The position numbers were made by a program, and so were the translations under genes. Of a stretch of 16,401 bases of DNA, positions 7,137-14,365 are shown piece by piece (position 1 is the stretch's first letter; every line of letters begins with the position of its first letter). A model generated the notes under the pieces. That model was not told where the DNA came from and searched no databases. It saw only the letters and a list, made by a program, of their open reading frames with translations. This DNA is from Deltaproteobacteria bacterium (lineage in GTDB: Bacteria; Desulfobacterota; Desulfobaccia; Desulfobaccales; 0-14-0-80-60-11): NCBI GenBank assembly GCA_023381945.1, contig JAMCQY010000317.1, positions 1 to 16,401 on the forward strand, read 5' to 3'.

Positions 7137-7892
7137 TTATCTTCCCTCTGATTTATTTAAACGTTGCCGGCGCACCTCGAACAGGACTACGGCCCCGGCG
7201 GTGGCGGCGTTGAGTGAGCCGATTTCCGGCGCAGCCTGAGGAATGGCCAGGACCAGGCCGCACTGCTGCCGCACCCGGGGGCGCAGGCCCTTTTCTTCGC
7301 CGCCGATGACCAGGACCAGAGGCCCGGTGAGATCGGCCCGGTAAATACTTTGAGCGGCTTCAGCGTCAGTGCCGATGACGAACAGCCCGGCATCCTTCAG
7401 GCGAGCGAGGCAGTCGGCCAGGTTGGTGACCCGGTAAACCGGCAGATATTCCAGGGCCCCGGCCGCAGCTTTGGCCACCGCCGGGGAGACACCCGCGGCC
7501 CGGTCCTTGGGGATGATAACCCCATGGGCTCCGGCGCTCAGGGCGCTGCGGCACAGGTTGCCCAAATTCATGGGATCGGTGAGGCTGTCGGCGGCCACCA
7601 GCAGGGCGGGCTCGGTCAACTCCGGCAGGCGGTCCAGCAGATCCGTCTCGGAGCGGTAAGCATAGGCGCCCCGCCGGGCCATAATCCCCTGGTGATGCGT
7701 GGTGCCGCAGAGGCGGTCCAGAGCGGCCCGTTCCTGGATGCGGAGGCGGATGCCGGCAGCCCGAGTCAGGCGCCGCACCTCGTCGAGCCACGGCCCCCTT
7801 ATCCCCTGGGCAACGATGACCTCTTCGATGGGGCTTTCCTTCCGGCGCAGGGCGGCCAGGACGGGGTGACGGCCATAGATGATTTCAGTCAT
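7137..7892 (-). CDS. rlmB: 23S rRNA (guanosine-2'-O-)-methyltransferase RlmB, SpoU/TrmH family
   Basis: The 251-residue product is a SPOUT-class RNA 2'-O-methyltransferase of the RlmB type. The N-terminal substrate-binding domain starts MTEIIYGRHPVLAAL and contains HHQGI (66-70). The knotted SAM domain shows motif 1 (DPMNLGNLCRSA, 106-117), motif 2 (VIGGEEKGL, 195-203) and motif 3 (SLNAATAGAVVLFE, 226-239). A reading from 7934 would add 14 residues, but these are encoded by a palindromic repeat and look artefactual, so the ATG at 7892 is chosen. That start has no strong ribosome site. It heads the rlmB-nim-tsaC-ROK run. The exact target (G2251 in E. coli) is inferred from the family; a related TrmH paralogue remains possible. 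Confidence 0.92.
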   Translation of the reverse strand: MTEIIYGRHPVLAALRRKESPIEEVIVAQGIRGPWLDEVRRLTRAAGIRLRIQERAALDRLCGTTHHQGIMARRGAYAYRSETDLLDRLPELTEPALLVAADSLTDPMNLGNLCRSALSAGAHGVIIPKDRAAGVSPAVAKAAAGALEYLPVYRVTNLADCLARLKDAGLFVIGTDAEAAQSIYRADLTGPLVLVIGGEEKGLRPRVRQQCGLVLAIPQAAPEIGSLNAATAGAVVLFEVRRQRLNKSEGR

Positions 7893-7905
7893 AAGAGCGT
7901 CTTCT

Positions 7906-8017
7906 CGTCCCCAAGCTCTAGCTTGGGGACGCAAATTTCAGCGAAGCTCTGCTTCGCTTTCTTTCGAAGCAGGGGCTTCGGGCCAAAAGGCCGTTCCCAA
8001 GCTGGAGCTTGGGAACG
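7906..8017. repeat. Composite 112-bp palindromic element
   Basis: Two related 12-bp-arm palindromes bracket three smaller hairpins. The left palindrome is CGTCCCCAAGCT/AGCTTGGGGACG (7906-7931) with 2-base centre CT. The right one is CGTTCCCAAGCT/AGCTTGGGAACG (7992-8017) with centre GG. Between them lie GCGAAGC/GCTTCGC (7941-7957), CGAAGC/GCTTCG (7965-7980) and GGCC-AAAA-GGCC (7981-7992). The outer palindromes share all but one base per arm, so the unit looks like a paired repeat comparable to REP doublets or a tiny non-autonomous element. It sits 14 bases upstream of rlmB. Confidence 0.8.
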
Positions 8018-8281
8018 AGGAAAACACCCAAAACCATAAAAATCTTTGCAACCAGAAGTTTTAAGTTGCCCCTCCCTTGAGGGGAGGGAGCAAACCGGCT
8101 AAGGTTTTGATGGACTACCGGCTTTAACACGCGAACCGATTTAAGAGCAGAAAAAATTTGCCTTTTTGTTATTCATCCTTAAGCTTTTTGGGCCTGCGCT
8201 CTTTCGCCTGGTCCCTTCGGCTATTACTTTTATAGAACAAAGGGTATAATCAAATTATAATTTTATCACAGTTAACCCCTC
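8018..8281. other. Divergent intergenic region before xerD
   Basis: No coding sequence is supported. At 8069-8088 there is another short imperfect inverted repeat (CCCCTCCC...GGGGAGGG around TTGA). The stretch 8121-8220 shows A/T-runs but no recognised element. The last 60 bases are strongly AT-rich and carry promoter-like sequence. The rlmB promoter on the opposite strand must also lie here or within the repeat, but I see no convincing pair of hexamers. Confidence 0.5.
8245..8261 (+). promoter_or_regulatory. Two perfect -10 hexamers upstream of xerD
   Basis: TATAAT occurs exactly at 8245-8250 and again at 8256-8261, 32 and 21 bases before the xerD ATG. No good -35 hexamer is present at 16-18 bases upstream of either. 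Use of the second would start transcription only about 14 bases before the ATG, which fits the lack of a ribosome site there. Confidence 0.45.
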
Positions 8282-9166
8282 ATGGATGCAGAACTTAATC
8301 AATTTTATCAGCATCTGGCCGCGGAACGGGGCCTAGCGCCGCTGACCGTGGCCGCCTATGCCGGCGATCTGCAGGAATTTTGGCAGTTCGCCGAAAAGCA
8401 AAGGGTGGCGGCTTGGGGTGCGGTGTCCCTGGACCTCTTGAAGGATTATTTGGCTACCTTGGAGGGCCGGGGCTTGGCGGCCCGCAGCCGTTCCCGGAAG
8501 CTCTCGGCTTTGCGCCAGTTTTTCCGGTTTTTGCAGCGGGAGGAGAAGCTCAAGGCCAACCCGGTGGAGCTCCTGGACTCCCCCCGTTTGCCCCGGCGGC
8601 TGCCCAAAGTTTTGGGAGAAGATGAGGTGGCGGCCTTGCTGAACGGGCCGGACCCGATCACCCCCCTGGGCCAGCGGGATGCAGCCCTGCTCGAGCTGCT
8701 TTATGCCACCGGACTCCGGGTTTCCGAGCTGGTGGGCCTGACTTTGAAGCAACTGGACTTACGGCGAGGAGTAGTGCGGCCGCTGGGCAAGGGTTCCAAA
8801 GAGCGGGTGGTGCCCATGGTGGCGCAGGCTACCGAGAAGATTGAGCTTTACCTGGCCCAAGGCCGGGTACAACTGCTCAAGGACCGCCAGAGCCCCTATC
8901 TTTTCGTCAACAACCGCGGGGGCAGGCTAACCCGCCAGGGGTTCTGGAAGATCTTGAAGCACTATGCCCTGAAGCAGGGAATTGTGGGTTTGAGCCCGCA
9001 TACTTTACGCCACTCCATGGCCACGCATCTGCTTTCCCGGGGGGCCAATTTGCGAGTCATCCAACTGCTGCTGGGCCATGCCGATCTGGCCACTACCCAG
9101 ATCTACACTCATTTGGACGCGGCGCGCTTGAAAAAGGCGCACGAGAAGGCCCATCCCCGCTCATGA
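8282..9166 (+). CDS. xerD: Site-specific tyrosine recombinase, XerD type
   Basis: The 294-residue protein is a Xer recombinase, expected to resolve chromosome dimers at dif. The N-terminal SAM-like core-binding domain (about 4-90) contains ERGLAPLTVAAYAGDL. The catalytic domain (about 108-282) has all six expected residues: Arg146 (ATGLRVSEL), Lys170 (GKGSKERVVP), His240 and Arg243 (SPHTLRHSMATHLL), His266 (LLGHADL) and nucleophile Tyr275 (TTQIYTH). RVIQLLLGHADL and SPHTLRH are closer to XerD than XerC, but the separation is not firm. No integrase partners, att sites or phage genes are nearby, which argues for the housekeeping enzyme. The start has no Shine-Dalgarno sequence. The stop overlaps the next gene as ATGA. 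Confidence 0.92.
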   Translation: MDAELNQFYQHLAAERGLAPLTVAAYAGDLQEFWQFAEKQRVAAWGAVSLDLLKDYLATLEGRGLAARSRSRKLSALRQFFRFLQREEKLKANPVELLDSPRLPRRLPKVLGEDEVAALLNGPDPITPLGQRDAALLELLYATGLRVSELVGLTLKQLDLRRGVVRPLGKGSKERVVPMVAQATEKIELYLAQGRVQLLKDRQSPYLFVNNRGGRLTRQGFWKILKHYALKQGIVGLSPHTLRHSMATHLLSRGANLRVIQLLLGHADLATTQIYTHLDAARLKKAHEKAHPRS

Positions 9167-11820
9167 GGCGCAATAATAATAATCACGGAGAACGGGCTGC
9201 TTCGCCCCGGACGCTGGAGGTGGTTACCACCCACCTGAACGCCGATTTTGACGCCATGGCCTCCATGGTGGCGGCCAAGAAGCTTTACCCGGACGCCATT
9301 CAGGTCTTCCCGGGCTCCCAGGAGCGTAACCTGCGGGACTTTTACATTCGCTCCAGTTTCTATTTCCTGGATTTCGCCCGGAGCCGCAACGTGCCGCCGG
9401 AGGAGATTAAGCGCCTCATCCTGGTGGACACCCGGCAGTCTTCCCGCATCGGCAAGTTCGCCGAAGCAGCAGCTTCCGGCGAAGTGGACATCCACGTCTA
9501 TGACCACCATCCCGACTCTCCGGACGACGTCCACGGGAGCCTCGAGGTGGTGGAGATGACCGGCTCCACCACGGCCATTCTGACCCGGCTGATCCGGGAG
9601 CGGGGCCTCACCCTGACCCCCCAGGAGGCCACGGTCATGGCCCTGGGGATCTTCGAGGACACCGGCTCTTTCACCTTCACCTCCACCACGCCCCAGGATT
9701 TCGAGGCCGCCGCCTTCCTGCTAAGCCAGGGGGCGGACCTCAACGTGGTCTCCGAGATCATCACCCGGGAGCTGAACGCCGAACAGGTGGCCCTGCTCAA
9801 CGACCTCCTGGAGCACTCCACCAACTTCCACGTCAGCGGCATCGAGGTGGTTCTGGCCCGCACCACCGCCAGGGAGTATGTCCCGGATTTCGCCGTGGTG
9901 GCCCATAAGCTCATGGACATGGAAAATATCCAGGTGCTCTTCGCCCTGGCCCAGATGGAGGACCGGGTCTTTGTCGTGGGCCGCAGCCGCCTGCCGGAGG
10001 TGGATGTGGCCGAAATCCTGGCCGAATTAGGCGGCGGCGGCCATAATTACGCCGCGTCCGCAGCCATCAAGGACCAGCCCCTGGTCCAGGTGGAGGAGAG
10101 GCTGCGCCAGGTCCTGCAAAAACGGGTACACCCGGGGCGCCGGGCCCGGGAGATCATGTCGTTCCCGGTGAAATCAGTGACGCCGGACATCACCCTGGAG
10201 CGGGCCGAACTTATCCTGAATCGCTATAGCATCAACGCCATGCCGGTGGTTACCGACAGCCAGCTCTTGGGGGTAATCACCCGGCAGGTGGTGGAGAAAG
10301 GCATCTACCACGGCTTGAAGAGCCATCCGGTGAAAGACTACATGACCACCGAAGTGATCACGGTGGACCCGGAGGCCACTTTGCCGGAGATTCGGGAACG
10401 GCTGCTGGTCCGCAGGCAACGCATCCTGCCGGTGGTGGAAGACGGCGAAATCATCGGGGTCATCAGCCGCACTGATATCCTGCACTTGCTCAGCAGCGAC
10501 GAAGAAGAGGGCCAGTGGTCACAGCCAGTGCGCACCAAGAACATCGTCTCCCTGCTGCGCGAGCGTCTGCCCCAAAAGATCCTGGAAATTCTCCAACAAG
10601 TGGGGGCAGTGGCCGCGGAATTAAATTTTCAGGCCTACGTGGTGGGCGGTTTCGTTCGAGACCTGCTGCTGCGCCATGAGAATCTGGATATCGACATCGT
10701 CATCGAAGGCGACGCCATCGTTTTCGCCCGGCTGTATGCCTCCCGCTATGGCGCCCGATTCCGGGAGTTTCAGAAATTCAAGACCGCGGTGATCATCTTC
10801 CCCGATGGCTTCAAGATTGATGTGGCCACGGCCCGCACCGAGTATTATGAAGCCCCCGGGGCCTTGCCCATCGTGGAGTACAGCTCCATCAAAATGGATC
10901 TTTACCGCCGGGATTTCACCATCAATACCCTGGCCCTGAAGCTTAACCCGGGGGAATTCGGCACCCTGCTGGACTTTTTCGGGGCTCAGCGGGATTTGAA
11001 GGAGGGGCGCATCAGCCTGTTGCACAACCTGAGCTTCGTGGAGGACCCGACCCGGGTCTTCCGGGCGGTGCGCTTTGAGCAGCGCTTCAAGTTCCGCATC
11101 AGCAAGCTCACCGCCAACCTCATCAATAACGCGGTACGCAACAACTTCTTCGACCGTCTCTCCGGGGCCCGGCTGTTTCAGGAACTCAAGCTGATCCTGC
11201 AGGAAGAGAACCCCACCCCGGCAGTGGCGCGGCTGGCGGAATTTGACCTCCTGAAGGCCGTCCATCCCCGGCTGGCCTACGGCGAGGCTTCCCGGGCCAT
11301 GCTGGAGCGTATCCAGGCGGTGCTCTCCTGGTACGACCTGCTGTTTCTCGAAGATCACTACCGGCGCTGGCTGGTCTATTTTCTGGGTTTGGTGGAACCG
11401 TTCAGTTCCAGGGAACTGACTGATATGCTTAAGGGTTTCAACGTTTCCCCGAAGCTAGCCGAAAGCATAGTCCTGGGCAAAGAGGCCGCGGATCGAGCCC
11501 TCGTCAATCTATTCCGCCTGGGGGAGCCCAGCCGCAGCCAAATCTATCATCTGCTGGCGCCGCTGGAGACCGAATACCTGCTTTATATCTTGGCCAAATC
11601 CCGCCAGGAGGCCTCGCGGCGGTTCATTTCACTCTTCTTCACCCACCTCAAGAAGCTCAAGCCGGAACTGCGGGGACGAGACCTGGTGGCCATGGGTTAT
11701 CAGCCCGGGCCCCTGATCAAGGAGATGCTGGAGCGGCTGCTGGAGGCCCGTCTCAATGAGGTGGTCAAGAGCCGCAAGGAAGAACGGGAATTTATCCGGA
11801 GGTCCTTCGGCCCGCCTTGA
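9163..11820 (+). CDS. DHH-DHHA1-CBS-CBS-tRNA nucleotidyltransferase/poly(A) polymerase fusion
   Basis: An 885-residue multidomain protein. The DHH phosphoesterase part (about 18-185) shows THLNADFDAMAS (23-34), VDTR (88-91), DHH (114-116) and GIFEDTG (162-168). DHHA1 follows with GGGGH (290-294). Two CBS domains lie at about 330-385 and 390-445, and may sense adenine nucleotides. The class II nucleotidyltransferase head (about 470-640) has VVGGFVRD (493-500), catalytic Asp509 and Asp511 (DID), RRDFTIN (582-588) and EDPTRVFRAVRF (627-638). The remainder is helical and probably binds tRNA. Members of this architecture are A-adding or CCA-adding tRNA enzymes; which activity applies here is not settled. 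The catalytic residues of both enzymatic domains appear intact. It overlaps xerD by four bases (ATGA), so they are cotranscribed. Confidence 0.9.
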   Translation: MRRNNNNHGERAASPRTLEVVTTHLNADFDAMASMVAAKKLYPDAIQVFPGSQERNLRDFYIRSSFYFLDFARSRNVPPEEIKRLILVDTRQSSRIGKFAEAAASGEVDIHVYDHHPDSPDDVHGSLEVVEMTGSTTAILTRLIRERGLTLTPQEATVMALGIFEDTGSFTFTSTTPQDFEAAAFLLSQGADLNVVSEIITRELNAEQVALLNDLLEHSTNFHVSGIEVVLARTTAREYVPDFAVVAHKLMDMENIQVLFALAQMEDRVFVVGRSRLPEVDVAEILAELGGGGHNYAASAAIKDQPLVQVEERLRQVLQKRVHPGRRAREIMSFPVKSVTPDITLERAELILNRYSINAMPVVTDSQLLGVITRQVVEKGIYHGLKSHPVKDYMTTEVITVDPEATLPEIRERLLVRRQRILPVVEDGEIIGVISRTDILHLLSSDEEEGQWSQPVRTKNIVSLLRERLPQKILEILQQVGAVAAELNFQAYVVGGFVRDLLLRHENLDIDIVIEGDAIVFARLYASRYGARFREFQKFKTAVIIFPDGFKIDVATARTEYYEAPGALPIVEYSSIKMDLYRRDFTINTLALKLNPGEFGTLLDFFGAQRDLKEGRISLLHNLSFVEDPTRVFRAVRFEQRFKFRISKLTANLINNAVRNNFFDRLSGARLFQELKLILQEENPTPAVARLAEFDLLKAVHPRLAYGEASRAMLERIQAVLSWYDLLFLEDHYRRWLVYFLGLVEPFSSRELTDMLKGFNVSPKLAESIVLGKEAADRALVNLFRLGEPSRSQIYHLLAPLETEYLLYILAKSRQEASRRFISLFFTHLKKLKPELRGRDLVAMGYQPGPLIKEMLERLLEARLNEVVKSRKEEREFIRRSFGPP

Positions 11821-11876
11821 TTTGATTTCCCTGTCTGCGCATAGTGAGACTCATAGCAATTGCCAAAAGTTTTTTC

Positions 11877-12015
11877 CGATAGAGCCACTTGCAAAATTCA
11901 TTTAGAGAAGGAAGAATCTTCTTAATTGCCGGATAATTCCCTGGTGGCACAGGCTTTCTATCCTGTGCAAGCGCAGGCTGAAGCCTGCGGCTACATTTTG
12001 CAAGAGGCTCGATAG
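11877..12015. repeat. About 139-bp element with 21-bp imperfect inverted ends
   Basis: The left end at 11877-11897 and the reverse complement of 11995-12015 match at 18 of 21 positions (core CTTGCAAAAT, outer GAGCC). Inside are two more inverted repeats: GCACAGG/CCTGTGC at 11947-11968, and CGCAGGCT/AGCCTGCG at 11972-11989 with a two-base centre, followed by GCTAC. The layout (long inverted ends, nested hairpins, no gene) resembles a miniature inverted-repeat element, but no target duplication was identified. Confidence 0.6.
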
Positions 12016-12028
12016 ATCGCATTAACCC

Positions 12029-12175
12029 TTCACTCCGCTTCGCTCCGTTCAGAATGACAATTTTATAGGTGTGATGCGCTGCGCTTTCCCGCCCTACACC
12101 TCGATCACTGACCCCTGGCCCCTGGCCACCGGCCATTATCTCTTGCGTCTTTGCGCCTTGGCGTCTTTGCGTGAG
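12029..12175. repeat. String of short dispersed repeat motifs
   Basis: From left to right: a CACTCCGCTTCGCTCCGTTC motif with AGAATGAC (12031-12057); a block bounded by GGTGT (12068-12072) and ACACC (12096-12100) around GCGCTGCGC; TGGCC/GGCCA (12123-12135); and four imperfect units of the form TCTTTGCG (12141-12172). From memory these look like short repeats common in GC-rich environmental genomes, but I could not search for copies. None encodes a protein. Confidence 0.5.
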
Positions 12176-12178
12176 GGC

Positions 12179-13030
12179 TTAGGTGGTCTCCTTTTCGTCC
12201 CGGTAAACCAGGACCGGGCGGGTGGTGAGGCGCACCAGGTTGAGGGCCTCGTCGCTCAGGACCCTGAGATACTTGGGCCGCTTGTGGCCGTAAGCACCCA
12301 AGACCAGCAGGTCGTAGCGCTCCACCGCCACCGCCTTGAGGATTTCGTCTACAAAGTCGCCCTGGGCCATCTTCTTGACCGGAGTGTAGCCGTACTCCTT
12401 CAAGGTGTCTTCGCCGGAAAGCAGGCAGGCCTCGGCAAACTCGTCGCTTTCGCCCCGCTCGGTCTCCTGGACGTGCAGGATGGTAATCTCCGGCTTCTTC
12501 TTGGCGAACAGCGGGGCGATGAACTCCAGGGCGCCCTGGTCGCATTGGGAGCCCCGGTAGGCCACCAGGATCTTTTGGATGGGCCGGAAATTACGGAGGA
12601 TCAGCACCGGCTGTAAGGCGTGGTGCAGCACCTTGGCGTGCACGGCGCCCAGGAGAAAGCCCCGCAGGGAGGAGCGGCCCTGGGAGCCCAGGACGATCAT
12701 GTCGTAATATCCCTGGTTGGCGAAATTGAGGATTTCGTCAGCCGGATCGCCGACGGCCACGAAGGGGTTACAGGGGATGCGGCCGCCCACGCAGATGGAG
12801 CAGGATTCGATAATCTCCTCCACGGTCTGCTCGGCCTCGGCCTCGATGGTGCGCTCCACGTCGGTTTTGGTGGTAAAAGGGGCGTAGGCGCCTTCCGCAA
12901 TGGTCCCCACCACGTCAGGCTGCACATAGAGGGCGTCAACGATGGCGGTGAAATGCTCCAGCAGGTGGCAAGTATAGCGCAGGGCCTGCTGCGACTCCTC
13001 CGATTTGTCCACGGCTACGACGATCTTCAT
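12179..13030 (-). CDS. Tandem-domain universal stress protein (UspA family), first type
   Basis: The 283-residue product has two UspA domains, about 1-147 and 151-276. Each begins with a hydrophobic beta strand (KIVVAVD; KILVAYRG) and ends with a P-V-L strand. Domain 1 retains the ATP-binding pattern: VLGSQGRSSLRGFLLGAVHAK (113-133) matches G-2x-G-9x-G-(S/A). In domain 2 the equivalent LGAYGHKRPKYLRVLSD (244-260) has lost the second half, so it probably binds no nucleotide. A much longer open frame runs upstream in this phase, but it only shadows the neighbouring usp gene. I choose the ATG at 13030, with GAGGA eight bases upstream. It is the last gene of the kinase-regulator-usp operon, after a double-hairpin spacer. 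Role: a cytoplasmic stress/energy sensor, inferred from the family. Confidence 0.88.
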   Translation of the reverse strand: MKIVVAVDKSEESQQALRYTCHLLEHFTAIVDALYVQPDVVGTIAEGAYAPFTTKTDVERTIEAEAEQTVEEIIESCSICVGGRIPCNPFVAVGDPADEILNFANQGYYDMIVLGSQGRSSLRGFLLGAVHAKVLHHALQPVLILRNFRPIQKILVAYRGSQCDQGALEFIAPLFAKKKPEITILHVQETERGESDEFAEACLLSGEDTLKEYGYTPVKKMAQGDFVDEILKAVAVERYDLLVLGAYGHKRPKYLRVLSDEALNLVRLTTRPVLVYRDEKETT

Positions 13031-13046
13031 GGCGTGTTCCTCGTAG

Positions 13047-13098
13047 GGGCGGACCCATGTGTCCGCCCTGACGGGGGGGCACACACAGGTGCCCCCCC
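13047..13098. repeat. Two adjacent perfect hairpins between usp genes
   Basis: GGGCGGAC/GTCCGCCC (13047-13068, loop CCATGT) is followed four bases later by GGGGGGGCAC/GTGCCCCCCC (13073-13098, loop ACACAG). The pair is bounded by GTAG on the left and CTAC on the right. The first hairpin belongs to the same family as the repeat at 143-169. On the minus strand the pair sits between the stop of one usp gene and the ribosome site of the next. Confidence 0.75.
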
Positions 13099-13107
13099 TA
13101 CAAAAAA

Positions 13108-13980
13108 TTATCTCATTACCAGAACTGAAGACGGGCACTTGCCCACGAAACGGCCCACCCAATCTCGCGGGAAAAAGCGGTCCAGCAAGGATTTTTTCCC
13201 CATCCACAGGGCCAGGAGGTCTTGCGGCAGTTCCCGGGCCACGGTGTTTTCGAATTCCGCCACCTCGGTCAGGCGGGTGGCCACTTGAATCTGCCGGTCC
13301 TCGTAATAGTCGCCGATCTCGATGAGACGGCGGTAAACGTCCTTTTTCAGGCCGCCTCCTCCGCTCAGGCCGATCAATTCGAGCTGAGCCCCGTGAATGG
13401 TGGCGACCTGGTTGATCATCTCCAGGGAATCCTGGCTGATATAACTCTGGTCCAGGCAGGCGACAATCTTGGTGATGGGCTGCTCCTCCTTCACCAACAG
13501 CACGGAGCAGTCGGCGTCGTTGACCACCCGCTGTGGCGTCGTTGAGCGGTCTCCCCAAAGACATTGCTCGCCTTTGGCGCAGCCCAGGACGATGAGGTCG
13601 CTTTCCTCGTCTCGAGCCTCCGTCAAGATTTCCTGGGCCGCGGCCCCATTCCTGAGCATCACCTTGAGGTCCTTTTTGGCGCCCCGGGCCACCAGCATCT
13701 CCTCCCAGCGGCCTCCCCGCAATGGGACCCACTCGTAGCGGTAATTGCCCAAGGCATAGGGAGCCAGGCCTTCGCTGACCGCCCCTTCCAGGAAGTCCTC
13801 CCGGTAGCGCTGCAGGGCCGCGAGCAGGGGTTGATCCGATTCGGCATCGGGGTCAGGTACTCCCGAGGCAATCACCCCCACAATGGTGACATCGGCCCAG
13901 GTGTTTAAGGCCAGGCGGGTCACCTCCCTCAGGGCATAGGCGCTGTAGGGCTGCTCATCGGCAGCAAACAGGATCTTCAT
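13108..13980 (-). CDS. Tandem-domain universal stress protein, divergent second type
   Basis: This 290-residue protein starts KILFAADEQPYSAYAL, a UspA strand-helix opening. It seems to hold two Usp folds, about 1-165 and 168-290. The end of domain 1 (LIVLGCAKGEQCLWGDRST...SVLLV) keeps G-x-x-x-G and the final strand but not the canonical G-2x-G-9x-G-S, and domain 2 has no nucleotide motif at all (LWMGKKSLLDRFF...SVLVM). ATP binding is therefore doubtful. A GGGG/AAGG-like ribosome site (AGAGGGGAAA) precedes the ATG at 13980 and overlaps the stop region of the response regulator 11 bases away. It lies between the regulator and the first usp, and probably acts with them, possibly as a heteromer. 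Assignment to the Usp superfamily is good; the molecular role is unknown. Confidence 0.82.
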   Translation of the reverse strand: MKILFAADEQPYSAYALREVTRLALNTWADVTIVGVIASGVPDPDAESDQPLLAALQRYREDFLEGAVSEGLAPYALGNYRYEWVPLRGGRWEEMLVARGAKKDLKVMLRNGAAAQEILTEARDEESDLIVLGCAKGEQCLWGDRSTTPQRVVNDADCSVLLVKEEQPITKIVACLDQSYISQDSLEMINQVATIHGAQLELIGLSGGGGLKKDVYRRLIEIGDYYEDRQIQVATRLTEVAEFENTVARELPQDLLALWMGKKSLLDRFFPRDWVGRFVGKCPSSVLVMR

Positions 13981-13991
13981 CAGTTTCCCCT

Positions 13992-14354
13992 CTAATCACC
14001 CAGGGCCTTTTTCACCGACTTTTTCAATTCCTCGATCTTCACCGGTTTAGGGAAAAAGTCATAGATACGCTCCCGGATGGCCTCGATGGTGGCGTCCAGC
14101 GTGGCATAGGCGGTCAACATAATTACCTTGGTTTCCGGGTAGAGCTGATTTACTTCCCGCAGGATGTCCATACCGCTGACGTTTTCCATCTTCAAGTCGG
14201 TGACCACCAGATCATATCGCCTTTCCCGGATAGCGTCCAGGGCCAATTGGCTATCCGTAAAGGTATCCACTTCGTAGCCTTCGTTTTGCAGAATGATCCT
14301 GGCCATGTCGCACACGATCTTCTCATCGTCCACCACGAGAATTTTCTTTGGCAT
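13992..14354 (-). CDS. Single-domain (receiver-only) response regulator
   Basis: The 120-residue protein is a CheY-like receiver with no output domain. The acidic pair Asp9-Asp10 (VVDDE), phospho-acceptor Asp53 (VVTDLKM), Thr81 (MLTAYA) and Lys103 (FPKPV) are all present, so it should be phosphorylated normally. GGGGGC precedes the ATG. The kinase gene ends only 11 bases upstream and the divergent usp gene starts 11 bases downstream, so it forms a pair with the kinase. With no DNA-binding or enzymatic domain of its own, its output must be protein-protein contact, for example with the Usp proteins or a further kinase. That target is inference. Confidence 0.93.
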   Translation of the reverse strand: MPKKILVVDDEKIVCDMARIILQNEGYEVDTFTDSQLALDAIRERRYDLVVTDLKMENVSGMDILREVNQLYPETKVIMLTAYATLDATIEAIRERIYDFFPKPVKIEELKKSVKKALGD

Positions 14355-14365
14355 CTGCCGCCCCC

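Larger units (their letters stand above)
11821..12178. other. Convergent intergenic region, non-coding and repeat-rich
   Basis: This 358-base gap lies between the 3' ends of the nucleotidyltransferase fusion (plus) and a universal stress protein gene (minus). It contains no credible gene: the open frames that cross it translate repeat DNA. It is almost wholly made of repeats, described in the next two entries. I see no standard hairpin plus T-run terminator for either converging transcript. Confidence 0.7.

Noticed and set aside
7918..8130. Open frame upstream of rlmB on the minus strand (70 codons)
   Set aside because: It is a translation of the palindromic repeats at 7906-8017 and 8069-8088; no ribosome site and no protein-like pattern.
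8282..9166. Phage or genomic-island integrase marking a mobile element
   Set aside because: Sequence matches housekeeping XerD, no tRNA or att duplication is seen, and the flanks are core genes.
10621..11358. Minus-strand open frame opposite the nucleotidyltransferase
   Set aside because: Antisense shadow of a gene with clear catalytic motifs; no ribosome site or recognisable domain.
11792..12136. Open frame of 114 codons on the minus strand across the convergent gap
   Set aside because: It overlaps the end of the nucleotidyltransferase gene and translates repeat motifs; composition is not protein-like.
13031..13732. N-terminal extension of the first usp frame (234 extra codons)
   Set aside because: It lies antiphase over the second usp gene and the hairpin spacer; the Usp fold begins exactly at the ATG at 13030, which has a ribosome site.
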